DNA of 64,000 nucleotides from Tetranychus cinnabarinus. Taxonomy: Eukaryota > Arthropoda > Arachnida > Trombidiformes > Tetranychidae. Positions within the stretch are counted from its first letter, which is position 1. Each line of letters opens with the position of its first letter. Below, piece after piece: positions 11,455 to 21,183 of the stretch. The notes below the pieces were generated by a model. It was not told the origin of the DNA and did no database searches. It saw only the letters and a list, made by a program, of their open reading frames with translations. The DNA lies in NCBI GenBank assembly GCA_022266195.1, contig WHVY01000001.1, forward strand, positions 62,001-126,000, written 5' to 3'. Made by a program: the position numbers and the translations under genes.

Positions 11455-12196
11455 CTCAGCAAACAAACAGAATATCAAACCAATTCCCGGGTTAAGCGTG
11501 TTTAAAAGGTAATTTTTAAACAATATATCGATACTATCGATTTTTAATACTATCGGTTTGTGAAAAATTCCTCAATTTTAGCCGATGAATGTGCGGTTAG
11601 GCCCTTACCGTAAAGGTAAAACGGTATAATAATACTCTTAAGGCATACAAGAATCCGTCAGTTCGCTCTTTCAGATCCTCTTGTCATCGACTTGGACGTT
11701 GGGTAAAAGTCACGTTAAAGTTATCGTCAAAGTTAAAAAGAGCGTTAAAGTAAACGAAGATCTTGAAATCAATGATTACTAGTCAGAAATTGACTGAAAC
11801 AGTGAATTATGATAATTATGAGTCTTTGCAGACAACGAAAAATGGCAAAATTATCAAGACGGAAAGTAAATCTGAATGAATTCAATCCAGCAAGAAAATC
11901 TTGACTTCTTATGACTTACCAAAAATACCGTTTAGAGTAACCAACATTGGTTACTTTTGCTTTCTCTCTACAATTGTAAGTTTATTGACATCAGTAAGTT
12001 TGGTTACAAGATGAAGTCATAATATGACTGAGTGGCTTAGACCACCCCCTAAACGCCATATTAAGCTTGGCAGCTCCAAATACAAAATTTTAGTATAAAC
12101 TTATACATGATAATACAAATTAATGTTACATGCAATTAATGTGTAGCTATAATGAGAAATATATTGAAAAGTATAATATTATACACATCATGCTCA
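11455..12196. other. TMEM209 upstream region and edge of the mobile-element island
   Basis: Contains a perfect TATCGATA palindrome at 11526-11533 followed by a half site, 72-79 bp upstream of the TMEM209 start. The AT-rich remainder includes ACAAGAATCCGTCAG at 11647-11661, which recurs inverted at 21054-21068. From about 12.0 kb the sequence is probably the 3' UTR of the LINE that follows. No gene seen. Confidence 0.45.
11526..11533. promoter_or_regulatory. TATCGATA (DRE-like) site at TMEM209 promoter
   Basis: Perfect match to the DNA replication-related element core bound by DREF and relatives in insects. It is close to the start codon of a housekeeping gene, where such sites are usually found. 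Function is inferred from sequence only. Confidence 0.45.
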
Positions 12197-12213
12197 TGAA
12201 GCTCGATTTGGAG

Positions 12214-15200
12214 TTAATGAGGGTTTCCGTTCTTCTTGTTTGCTGTCTCTATCCACAATTTCAATGCTTTCCAAGTTGATTTTGTCATATCATCGATTGA
12301 CCAGTTCGCAATACTATTTAGTTCATTTTTGGCTTTCTCATGCAGGGAATCCTTGATATTTTCCATTAGAGTACATCCGGCTAGAAAGTGACTCAGATTA
12401 TAATGAACCTTACAGTCACATTTGAGAGAAGAGGTGATTTTTATTAGTTTATTTAAACGATACTTATTGATAGCACATCCTTTCGGATATAATTTGGGCC
12501 ACATTGATTCTTGATTTCGCCACCATTCATGGAAAAAAACTTCCGTCTTTTGTTTGATTATACGTCTCCTCAAGTAAATGGTGTCGATTTCCAGTTCACA
12601 TATCCTTGGTGTATCATTTAACCATTCCTTTTCTTTTCCATCATTGTGTGTCCAATACCACTTCTCATTAAGAAATGTATACATCAGACATACTAGATCC
12701 TTAGAGAAGTCACTAGTTCCATGTATCCCTGTCCCCATTTCTCTTGTTAACATCCAAGAGTATTCGCTTGTATTGTTTGATTCCATTATAAAGAGGTGTT
12801 TTAATGCTATTAGTTGCGATTCATACACGGTAGTAGCGAATCCTAGTTCCCGTGTGATTACAATTGTCGGTATCAGGTCCACATATTTGATTATTTGATA
12901 TTTTTCTGTTGTTGTGTTGATTAACCATCGTTGGCTTAGTCTCTCCCTAGTCTCTCTACTTATAATTTTTGTCCTCTTATAACTGGTGAAGAAAGGTGGT
13001 ATCCAACCTAATATGGATATGTCATTTCTCGATTTTTGAAATAGTAGTGAATTGATCACACTAATCAAAATGGGGAAAGAGAAATACACTACATTCTGTA
13101 AGTTGGAGGCATATTTGGTGTTTGTCATAACATATTTAATAAGCCGTGAGGTTTGTTCAAGTATCGTATTAATTTTTTGTTTTAATTGTTGAGGATTCTT
13201 TGAACTTGCGATAAATGCATAGTTTCCTTTGGCCACTTTAGGTAGAATAATTGATGTTATTATCAGCTCTTTAATTGCGAGGGGTAGATAGTCGAAATTA
13301 ACTTTTAGGGACTGTTTGAACTTCATTATTTCATCAATTTGGGATTGCTTCCGCTTTACGAAATTGGCTTTACATAATTCAGGTGACCACAGTGTCTCAC
13401 CTAGAATCTCTACTTCTCCTCTACCGAGGCTATCGTAACTGTAGCTTTCCGTTTTGTCATGATTTAATCTCAAATTGATAGTTTGCATTAATTTACTGGT
13501 AAGCGAGAGGATTTCATGTGACGGTTTACTAGTGATTATGACAATGTCATCGGCATATGATTTAATAAAAATGCCTTTCTATGTGATTTGACGCAATGGT
13601 TCGTCCAAGGCTATAATAAATAAAAGTGGGCCAATTGCTGTGCCTTGTGGAACCCCTTGGTTTTCTTTACAGTACCAATTTTGTCGTTCGTTATTAATCT
13701 TTAACCATCTTTCTGACATGACGGATACCAGTAAGTAAAAAGTCGAGATATCGCAGTATTTTTGAATCTTTCTCAGAGCTATGCCGGCATCCACCGTATC
13801 AAAAGCTTTAGATATGTCCAATTTGTACAGAGTACTTTTCTTTTGTTCAGGCCAGTGTTGAACTATTGCATCAATCATGTCCATTCGATTGCAATCATTT
13901 AAATATGCAAATTGAAGATTTCTCTCCACCATTTGATCGATGTTGTTGAGAATTCTTTGCTTGAGTATTTGATCAATTATTTTCATGAGATAATTTGGCG
14001 TTTTGACCATCCTAACATTGATGTTGTCAGCCTTTATGATAAAGCCACAGCCCAACGTTAGAACCATTTGTGGTATGTGAGAGATTTTAAACATGTCATT
14101 TATTATCTTTATGATTAATCTTTTATTCGTAGCAAAGAACCGTGTCCATGAAGTGATTGTAAAATTATCAGCCGATAGACTTGATTTCCATTTGCTCATT
14201 TTAAATATATTCAGAATTTCCTGTTTCTTCAGTTCTCCCTTAACGTATGAAGGTTGATCCGAGTATGTAGGTTTTGCTGGAGTAAAGTCTACAAGAAATT
14301 TGTCTCTAGACTTGACAGTCTCCTGGTTGGTCCAAATATCAGTTCTTTTACTGTTCAGAATATAGTTATTGATCAATTTCCATTTTAATTTACTGTCTTT
14401 GGCATTCTTCAGTCTGTGAAAGAGACTATTTTGTCACCTTTTAAAATTTCGTTTTCTCTTATCGTTCTTTTTCCTTCGTGCCCATCGTCCATGGTTGTCA
14501 GGAAAATGTATAATTGAGTTACAATTTCTAATAAGGTTGTCGTCTTTAAAAAGTGTGAAATCTTGATTGAAAGATGGTATGTCAGGCTCTATTTTGAGTT
14601 TCCATGAAGATATTCTTAGAAATCTGCTTCCTAGTGTATTTTTATGTCTTTGGATCTTTATGAAAGAAGCCACCGCTGCGTGGTCTGTAAGAGCAAAATT
14701 GATGGTCCGTGTCCAATTCACCATTATTGAGGAGCTACCTATGATTAGGTCAATTGTTTTTCCGCTTGCATAATACGTTGGTGTTTTGTCTATATTGAAG
14801 ACCTTTAAATTATGACTTTCTATTAATGAATTTATAATATGTCCTGTAGCACGATTATAACTTGATCCAGTGACCTTTGACCAGTTATCATGTGTCGCAT
14901 TCATGTCTCCCATGATGATCCATTTATGAGTTTTGTATATCGAAAGGACTCTATGTAACTCTTGTATCTGTTCCCCTTGTAAGGTTCTGTCATTTACTGA
15001 AAAATTTCTGATGTAGATTGCTGAAATTACTAGATTATATTCAGTTAAGCGTAGGATTACTAGATCTCTTGTTTTGACTTTGATTTGTTGATTTGTAATG
15101 TCCGTTGATATAGCCAGTCATACTTTATCATTGGAAACGATATTCACATCTGTACGTATTTTTGCCTTCTCGTTGGGTTCACAAATACACATACATAAAC

Positions 15201-15300
15201 GTTTCCTGGTTTTCACCAAATCGATGGCTCTTGTTGTAGGTATCTCTCTTTTATGAGTATTGATCGTGTATAAGTACATGACGATTTGGGTGACAAACAA
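12214..15300 (-). pseudogene. LINE polymerase (endonuclease + reverse transcriptase), three in-frame stops
   Basis: One reading frame runs from 15300 to the TAA at 12214-12216. It is broken only by TGA at 15118-15120, TGA at 14434-14436 and TAG at 13579-13581; no frameshift is needed. The N-terminal part is an APE-type endonuclease: an I-C-E-P motif, GDMNATHDNW, I-D-L-I-I-G-S-S and A-L-T-D-H-A-A-V. The reverse transcriptase follows: KLDISKAFDTVD (motif A), NQGVPQGTAIGPLLFI (motif B) and S-Y-A-D-D (motif C, just after the third stop). Near the C-terminus a C-D-C...H-F-L-A-G-C cluster resembles the terminal zinc-like motif of Jockey/I elements. No RNase H was seen. The intact catalytic motifs and preserved frame point to recent inactivation. 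Confidence 0.85.
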
Positions 15301-15635
15301 TTTGGTTCTAACCCAAAGAGTTGTTATGTATTATACAAGTAGACTCTTCGCTTTTGAAACACTTAATTAGATAACTGTTTTGACAATAGTGAAATTAGTT
15401 AGTTAAGATGAAAGTTTGAAAGATGTTTACTTTATGTTATGTTTGTATCTTTTAAAGAAGCACATGGCTAATTGCCATAGCTACGTGTAGCGCAGTTTTT
15501 CAAAAGAGTTGTTAAGCTATACAAGCTTCTAAGCTATTACATCATTTATGTTTTAAATGCCAATTATGTACATTTTAATAAAATTATTGATCGAGAGTGG
15601 ATTAAAAAGTTATTATATTGCGAATTTGCAACAAA
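15301..15635. other. Between LINE polymerase and USP-like gene
   Basis: The part near 15300 probably encodes the missing start of the LINE endonuclease region or its spacer on the minus strand. The part near 15600 should be the promoter of the plus-strand USP-like gene. Nothing else recognised. Confidence 0.35.
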
Positions 15636-17332
15636 ATGTCCATTGATTTTGAAAGGGTAAGTCCCATTTTATTGATTTCTTCTTCATATATTAATTTGAT
15701 TCCCTCATATTTTGTTCAACAGGGTAACTATAAGTTAAGACGAGTTATATTTGGAGAGGATAAGATTCTGTCTTGTACCAGCTATGATGAAAATGACATT
15801 TCTCTGATCGGATTTACTCATGTTTTTATTCAAACATTCCTACCTTTTAAAAAATATTGGCTTACAATTTTACTCGAGTATATCAAGACTTGAATGTTGA
15901 AGGCGAGTACTACTTGGTTCGTGTTTATATTCATCATAATGGGATCATACGACATGATGGTTATGGTGCTAGTCGTGAGCTTAGTCGTGCTAGTGACTAT
16001 GCTTGTCATCATTTAGCTCAAAGTATATTCGAAGACGAACCACTGTTTCTCATGGTGAGTTTAAATTTTGTTATTAGAGTTAGGTTCAAATTAACTGTCA
16101 CTCTGTTGTTCTTGCAGCCTCCATTTCTTATCGGATTCCCTAACGTTAGAGGACATTGTTACCTCATAAGTGCTGTTCTTCCTATGTTGTATAGTTATCC
16201 TATCTTAAAAGGTCTCTTCGATGGTTATCAGTTTTATTGTAAAAACTCCAATCTTAACGCTAATTGTGTTCGAATGCCTGGTACAAACTCCGTAAGACCT
16301 GTTACTGAGACTCCATACTTTTGGGTTAAGATCCTCTATGATTTGTTTAAGGATTTTCATAAAGTGGCCAGTGAAGGTGAAATGTCATTGGTGAATGTGC
16401 CTTATTTACAGAAAAAACTTTTTCCCGAGCTTCGTAATGATCCAGAATTTCCAGATCGCGCTCAGAGACCGGACCGTGATTTGCTGCTTGATTCCCGATT
16501 GATCAAAGGATTATGTAGTATTATGACTGCTTATTGTGACAAGCAGTTTGGTAGACCTGGAGGTGACGAAGGCAACGCATATCGTCATATCATCAGTAAG
16601 TTGGTTTCTCAACTTCCTGAGCTTTGTGATGATTTAATGCTTTCTATGGAGGTAAAATTTCTTTGTTCCTATTGCGTTGGTGGGCCTTATGAAAGTAGAT
16701 TTACTTCACCCGTAATCATGGTACCTGCTGGAATGGATTTCCAAACTGTAATATGTCAAGCTGATATTTGTGCAATTTCTCAGGGATTTTATCAACCTCA
16801 TGTTTATAATGAAATTAGCTGTGCTGGTAAAGTCAGAAAGGTTGAATCCGCTACGTTTATGAACCGGCCTAAGGTGCTGTGTTTCAGTGTATCCGCTGAG
16901 AAAAGCGAGGATGAAATTGCTATTCCTAGCACAGTGTACTTTACTTTTGCCAATGAACGCCATGTCTATAAGCTACTGAGTAGTTCTGTGTGCTTTTGTT
17001 GTTATAAGTCTAAAGACGGTGTTGAATACGATGATTTTTACCATGAGTACGAGGAGGGCGATCAAGAAGATGGATGGCACACTTATACTCATATGGAAAC
17101 TAAACAAGGAACTTTCGAAGTAAATAATGGAATGATTTACAACGTTGATACGAGAGTTTTTAAGGTTGTAACCCCAAGTTCCATGCATTTTTATCAGTTA
17201 GAGGAGTATAGCGAGTATAAGCCTGATCTCAAATTAAACTGTGTTAGAGACAAACCTCATCATGTACAGTTCCGAGTTAGTCCCCAATCGGATTTCACTC
17301 AGAGTGAGGAGTATGATAGTTTCTCAGAGTAA
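15636..17332 (+). CDS. Divergent ubiquitin-specific-protease-like protein with dsRBD-like N-terminus
   Basis: Exons 15636-15656, 15723-16054 and 16118-17332 are joined by a GTAAGT/CAACAG intron and a 63-bp GTGAGT/TTGCAG intron. A peptidase C19 fold is suggested by a Cys box (G-F-P-N-V-R-G-H-C-Y-L-I-S; Cys codon 16157-16159), a C-x-x-C pair, a His-box-like GWHTYTHM (His 17078-17080) and Y-N-V-D-T-R (Asp 17147-17149), in the order and spacing of the USP triad. Before it, YYLVRVYIHHNG followed by G-Y-G-A-S and a helix resembles the second half of a double-stranded-RNA-binding domain. The frame changes once in the second exon, between 15848 and 15893; an A6 run lies at 15849-15854, so an indel is likely. 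It sits in a retroelement island opposite the LINE genes. AATAAA at 17524. USP assignment is moderate; dsRBD is tentative. Confidence 0.55.
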
Positions 17333-17423
17333 GCTCTACTCTGAGGATTACTTCAAAATTAGATGTGCATCTATTTTAGATGTTATAACGTTGTTGATCT
17401 AGAAATATTTTAGTTATACAGAG

Positions 17424-17444
17424 TTAACTCCAAATCAAGCTTCA
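17424..17444 (+). repeat. TTAACTCCAAATCAAGCTTCA motif, copy 2
   Basis: A 20-bp word here matches the minus strand at 12217-12197 (one mismatch over 21 bp) and, less well, the minus strand at 18558-18540. With the latter it forms an inverted pair around the 278-residue ORF. Confidence 0.5.
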
Positions 17445-17559
17445 CTCTTATTCCGACCGTCATCTTAATTTCACAAAATGTTTTAAAGTTTTAAAAGAGA
17501 ATCTTTAATGTGTATCATCAAAAAATAAATAAGTTTTGAAATAAAAATATACTTGAAAA

Positions 17560-18396
17560 TCATTTTTTCATATTGGGTTTACAATTTTGTTGAGGGTGAA
17601 AGCCCATGTAACCGTTATTACATTTATAACATATCTTATATCCTGCTTGTGGGGAAAATAAAAGTTTGAAGTTATCTATTTCAAAAGTAAAAGAGGATGT
17701 TTTCCAAGAGTCATATTGTTCTTTAGACTTGATAAAAATAAAATTTTCGTAAGAGGACGAACTAATCTTCATTGTTCGCCATAGTTCCGAATATAGTGTC
17801 CAGCGTTCCATCTTGAGCTTGTCAATAAAGGTTTGGTTTCTAATGTCACAAGTATTTTGCTGTATAAGATAAAACCAGTTCTCTATGCCGATTCCAATCG
17901 CATCATCAGTTATGGCCAGGATCTTAGTTACCTCCTCAAGTGGTAATCCTGATCTCAAAATTATTTGTTCCTTTATCTTGCGATTGCTTACAGTAAAGTG
18001 CCAGATGAATTCATGGTTCAGTAGATCTCTTACTTCCATTCTTTGTTTCATAAAGTTGACAATCAATTTTTCCTCCAGAACGGGTTCGTTTTGTGTCAAT
18101 TTGCGTTTTTTCGAGGGTTCATTTAGCAGGTCACTAGCTGGTTTAATAGCAGAATTGAGTGTATCAATGGAGAAAACAATGTTCCGAAGGGTTTCTAGCC
18201 AGGAATCATCTTCTTGTAGGTAAATCGTACATAAAACTGATAGTTCCTTTAGTGTATGTATCGTAATCTTTTTAGTGGTTATCATTTGGATGTATGAAAG
18301 TTGTTTTATTTCTTTTAAAAGATTGATGAGGTCTTCAAGAAGCACTTTCTCTTTGTCTATGACTTCAATAACTTTATCAAAAGGAGTGGACATCAT
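17560..18396 (-). CDS. Unrecognised 278-residue ORF with C-terminal CCHC-like knuckle
   Basis: Single-exon frame with an ATG at 18396 (or 18393) and stop at 17560. The N-terminal half is Leu/Ile/Lys-rich and helical, with K-K-R-K (a possible nuclear localisation signal) near residue 95. The C-terminus has CYKCNNGYMGFHPQQNC, that is C-x2-C-x7-H-x4-C, a wide version of a zinc knuckle. The knuckle, the absence of introns and the position between a gag-like ORF and a LINE polymerase on the same strand suggest mobile-element origin. An inverted ~19-bp motif flanks it (17424-17444 and 18540-18558). I do not recognise the family; it could be an ORF1-type protein of a second element. Confidence 0.5.
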   Translation of the reverse strand: MMSTPFDKVIEVIDKEKVLLEDLINLLKEIKQLSYIQMITTKKITIHTLKELSVLCTIYLQEDDSWLETLRNIVFSIDTLNSAIKPASDLLNEPSKKRKLTQNEPVLEEKLIVNFMKQRMEVRDLLNHEFIWHFTVSNRKIKEQIILRSGLPLEEVTKILAITDDAIGIGIENWFYLIQQNTCDIRNQTFIDKLKMERWTLYSELWRTMKISSSSYENFIFIKSKEQYDSWKTSSFTFEIDNFKLLFSPQAGYKICYKCNNGYMGFHPQQNCKPNMKK

Positions 18397-18539
18397 TAAT
18401 TAAAATATCAGAAGTTGTTATTAAAACTTGAAATTAAAAATTGGGAAGTGACTTGTTCAGTAGAGAGTCAGACGTTAATTGTGATTTCCCAGTTAGAACA
18501 TGTTAGATCTTATGTGGTGCCCTCTAGAAAATCTATCGG

Positions 18540-18558
18540 GAAGCTTGATTTGAAGTTA
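18540..18558 (-). repeat. TAACTTCAAATCAAGCTTC motif, copy 3
   Basis: Inverted partner of the copy at 17424-17444 (about 18 of 19 bases alike); the pair brackets the 278-residue ORF. I saw no convincing target-site duplication outside the pair. Confidence 0.45.
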
Positions 18559-18958
18559 CCGGTAAAAATCTCTTTAATTGTTTCAATAAAATTTTAATGG
18601 CATAAATGAATAATAAAGACGGATACATAATAGCATATTGAGTACAGCAATTGTAAGATAAGTTGGGAATTAAGTTACTGACGCAACTGTTCCCAAAATT
18701 TTTCCAAAAAATCGTACATAATAGTGAGTACAACATTGTTTAGATATGTTTATCAAGAGGTTTGATCAAAGTTATCAGAACGTGTTCTTAAGTACTAAAA
18801 GAGTTAATGAAATAAAATTAGGCAGTTATAATAGTTATAATTGAAATGTGACAGGAGTTTGAGTATTGTTTGATCTACGGAATGTTTTTAGTTGATGCGA
18901 TTTTAGTACGAGATATTAAAGTTTCAATTGGGCGAAGACCGATTTGGGTTTAGCCTTT
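18559..18958. other. Spacer downstream of gag-like ORF
   Basis: AT-rich, without a supported gene. At its right edge the sequence GGCTAAACCCAAATCGG (minus strand, 18956-18940) resembles one at the start of the gag-like ORF. Confidence 0.35.
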
Positions 18959-20509
18959 TCAGAAACTTCTACCAACCATGATGGATGTATAAGTAAAGTC
19001 TACATTATCCATTTGTCTGTCAATGGCATTGATCATTTTGGGGCAATCCAGTGTGAATGCCACATGTGAACCCTTACATGATGGACATTTCAGAGTTGAT
19101 GTTGAACATTGTGATACCTTATGTGGGCCTGAACAACGCAGACATACTTGTTGTCTGCTGCACCACCGGTGACTACAAGAACCACATGTGTAGCATCTCT
19201 TTAGAGCAAAATGGTCACTGACTTGAACATTTTCAGTTCTGACCCACAATTGTCCATTCAGAGTTTCCACGATATGTTCCCTTATTTGGGGTTCAACTTG
19301 AATCAGTATACTCACATAGTTTGAGCCTCTAGCTGAATATGTCTTCCAGAAATCAAATGTCATCTTTTGATATTTAGCTTTTAGATTAAACAGGAATATT
19401 TCCTGAACTAGTGATTTCACATCAGACGTGATGTGACGTTTAGCCACCGAAATCTTTATAATAGGAAAACGATGTTTAGCCGGAGTGACAGTTAGTTCTT
19501 CTTTTGCAGTGAAACATATTTGTTTTATCATTTCTCTAGTTTCTAAGGATGCAGCAATCACCAAAGTGTGTTTGTCTTCTTCGTGCAAGTTTTTAAGTTG
19601 ACCCCACGCTTCTCTGGCGACTCCAAGCAAATTGTATACTATTCCCTTGAAATAACCAGGACCTGAGATCATTAATCCATAACCTCTGCTGAGGGACGGT
19701 GTCCAGACATGAATATGGTTAGATCTCTGCCCTCCTTGAAATTTGGCTACGTTCCTCGAGTTTTCAATACTGTAGATAGACGTCTTTTGTATTTTCTTAG
19801 GTCTCTCATCTTGGGTTTCCTCTTTATCATCTTTTGATCTTTCTTTAGAAGAGTTATCAGCATCTGGTTCAGCTATTTTATCTGAGACATCATTCGCTGA
19901 TTCGTTTTGGTCTTGGACAGTACTTTGGGTCACATTCTTTTGATTTGTTTCAGCAATCAGTGTAATAGGCTTATCATTTGACAATGAGTTCAATTGAGTC
20001 GCACTAGTCATAAATATCTTACTCCGAGGATTGATTTTCGGCATTATCTGAGTTGGTACGAAACGTAATGACGAATGATTTCGGTTGAAGATCGTATTTG
20101 GCAGTGGCAGGGCTGTTTTATTTCTTTTAGTAGTATCATTTATTACTGTTGTTTGTTTGGGTTTGGTCACTCGTTTGCTTTTAGGTGTTTGTTGAGGTAC
20201 CGGTTCTTTCAGGTCCCATTTAGTAATTGACAGAAAATGATCAATGTTGGCTATTAGGTCTTGTGGTAGGGTTGACTTGTCAATCGATCCTTCATTAGAG
20301 GGGTCTGAGTTTATTATAGCATCCATGGTTTTGCGGTACGAGTCCAGTTCGTTCTGATTGTAACTAGACACATTATTCAGTGTATCTTCTGGAGTACTAC
20401 CAACACAGTTTAAAGTGAGGAAAGAGTCCAGAGTAGCGAGTTGTTCACCAGTAACAGACATGGAGACGGCCAATTTGGGTTTATCCACTTTTTTTATAAA
20501 AATCAACAA
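18959..20509 (-). CDS. gag-like ORF1 protein of a LINE
   Basis: A 516-residue frame; an internal ATG at 20461 (residue 17) is an alternative start. The N-terminal half is Ser/Thr/Gln/Asn-rich and low in order, with a K/D/E-rich stretch near residues 210-250. The middle part is a compact domain of the kind seen in retroelement gag proteins. The C-terminus carries a run of cysteine knuckles: CYTCGSCSHRWC, CLRCSGPHKVSQC and C-P-S-C-K-G-S-H-V-A-F-T-L-D-C. This arrangement is typical of ORF1 nucleic-acid chaperones in I/Jockey/R1-type LINEs. The frame is uninterrupted, unlike the polymerase 3.7 kb downstream, so it may come from a different or younger element. Confidence 0.75.
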   Translation of the reverse strand: MLIFIKKVDKPKLAVSMSVTGEQLATLDSFLTLNCVGSTPEDTLNNVSSYNQNELDSYRKTMDAIINSDPSNEGSIDKSTLPQDLIANIDHFLSITKWDLKEPVPQQTPKSKRVTKPKQTTVINDTTKRNKTALPLPNTIFNRNHSSLRFVPTQIMPKINPRSKIFMTSATQLNSLSNDKPITLIAETNQKNVTQSTVQDQNESANDVSDKIAEPDADNSSKERSKDDKEETQDERPKKIQKTSIYSIENSRNVAKFQGGQRSNHIHVWTPSLSRGYGLMISGPGYFKGIVYNLLGVAREAWGQLKNLHEEDKHTLVIAASLETREMIKQICFTAKEELTVTPAKHRFPIIKISVAKRHITSDVKSLVQEIFLFNLKAKYQKMTFDFWKTYSARGSNYVSILIQVEPQIREHIVETLNGQLWVRTENVQVSDHFALKRCYTCGSCSHRWCSRQQVCLRCSGPHKVSQCSTSTLKCPSCKGSHVAFTLDCPKMINAIDRQMDNVDFTYTSIMVGRSF

Positions 20510-21183
20510 GAGTAATATGATAATCAGAGGAAATAATGAACAATATATTAAAGATTTAATTTAACGTGTATGAGATAAACGTGAATATACTAGTAAGGAA
20601 AAAGTTAATGGATTTTGCGCTATGGGGAACAAGGCGATAAGCACATGGTTCCTCATCAAACGATTTCCTGTTTCATATCTTTTGATGCAAATCATATTAT
20701 TATTAATAAGTATGATTAATCTTATTTATTAATAACCATTCTGGGAGACAGCCAATTTGGGTCAATCCCTTGTAAGTATGTTCTGATTCTGAAATTGAGA
20801 TCTATTTCATATGAAATAGTATTATACTGGCTTCCCATAGGGCATGTATTCTATGTTTAGTGGTTAGAAAACATTCTAACACTTTTCTTTATGAGTACAT
20901 TATAGCGCGTACAATGTATCTTCTCTTACCTTATTTATGTCCAAACAGTCCGAAAAAGGCCAAAAAATCGTCGATCAGAGAGAGAGACACTTTTGTACCC
21001 CTTTCCGGTAAGTTAACCGGTTACCAGTAACCAAGGGAGCTCTAGCAAAAAAGCTGACGGATTCTTGTTTACCTTTACCGACTGAGTTTGTAACTGGGGG
21101 GACCAAACACGATTGCTGTTTAAAATAAGCAGAAAGCTGACTAACCAAAGCACCTCTGTTAGTGACAGTTCCTGTTCGCCTTA
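20510..21183. other. Between gag-like ORF and PEX1
   Basis: Contains GGAGACAGCCAATTTGGGT near 20743, a near copy of sequence at the gag-like start (about 20462). ACAAGAATCCGTCAG is present in inverted orientation at 21068-21054. The last ~150 bp should hold the PEX1 promoter. No gene supported. Confidence 0.4.

Larger units (their letters stand above)
12214..20509 (-). mobile_element. Retroelement island (LINE parts with embedded genes)
   Basis: On the minus strand a gag-like ORF (20509-18959) lies upstream of an endonuclease-reverse transcriptase frame (15300-12214), the ORF1-ORF2 order of I/Jockey-type LINEs. The two are about 3.7 kb apart, much more than in an intact element. The gap holds an unrelated ORF and an opposite-strand USP-like gene. 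Either other DNA inserted into one LINE, or two elements lie side by side; I cannot decide which. No poly(A) or short-repeat tail was recognised at the 3' end. Confidence 0.6.

Noticed and set aside
17424..18558. Calling the ORF flanked by inverted 19-mers a proven DNA transposon
   Set aside because: No target-site duplication or transposase motif was found, and a third copy of the motif lies at the LINE polymerase stop codon, so the boundaries are unproven.
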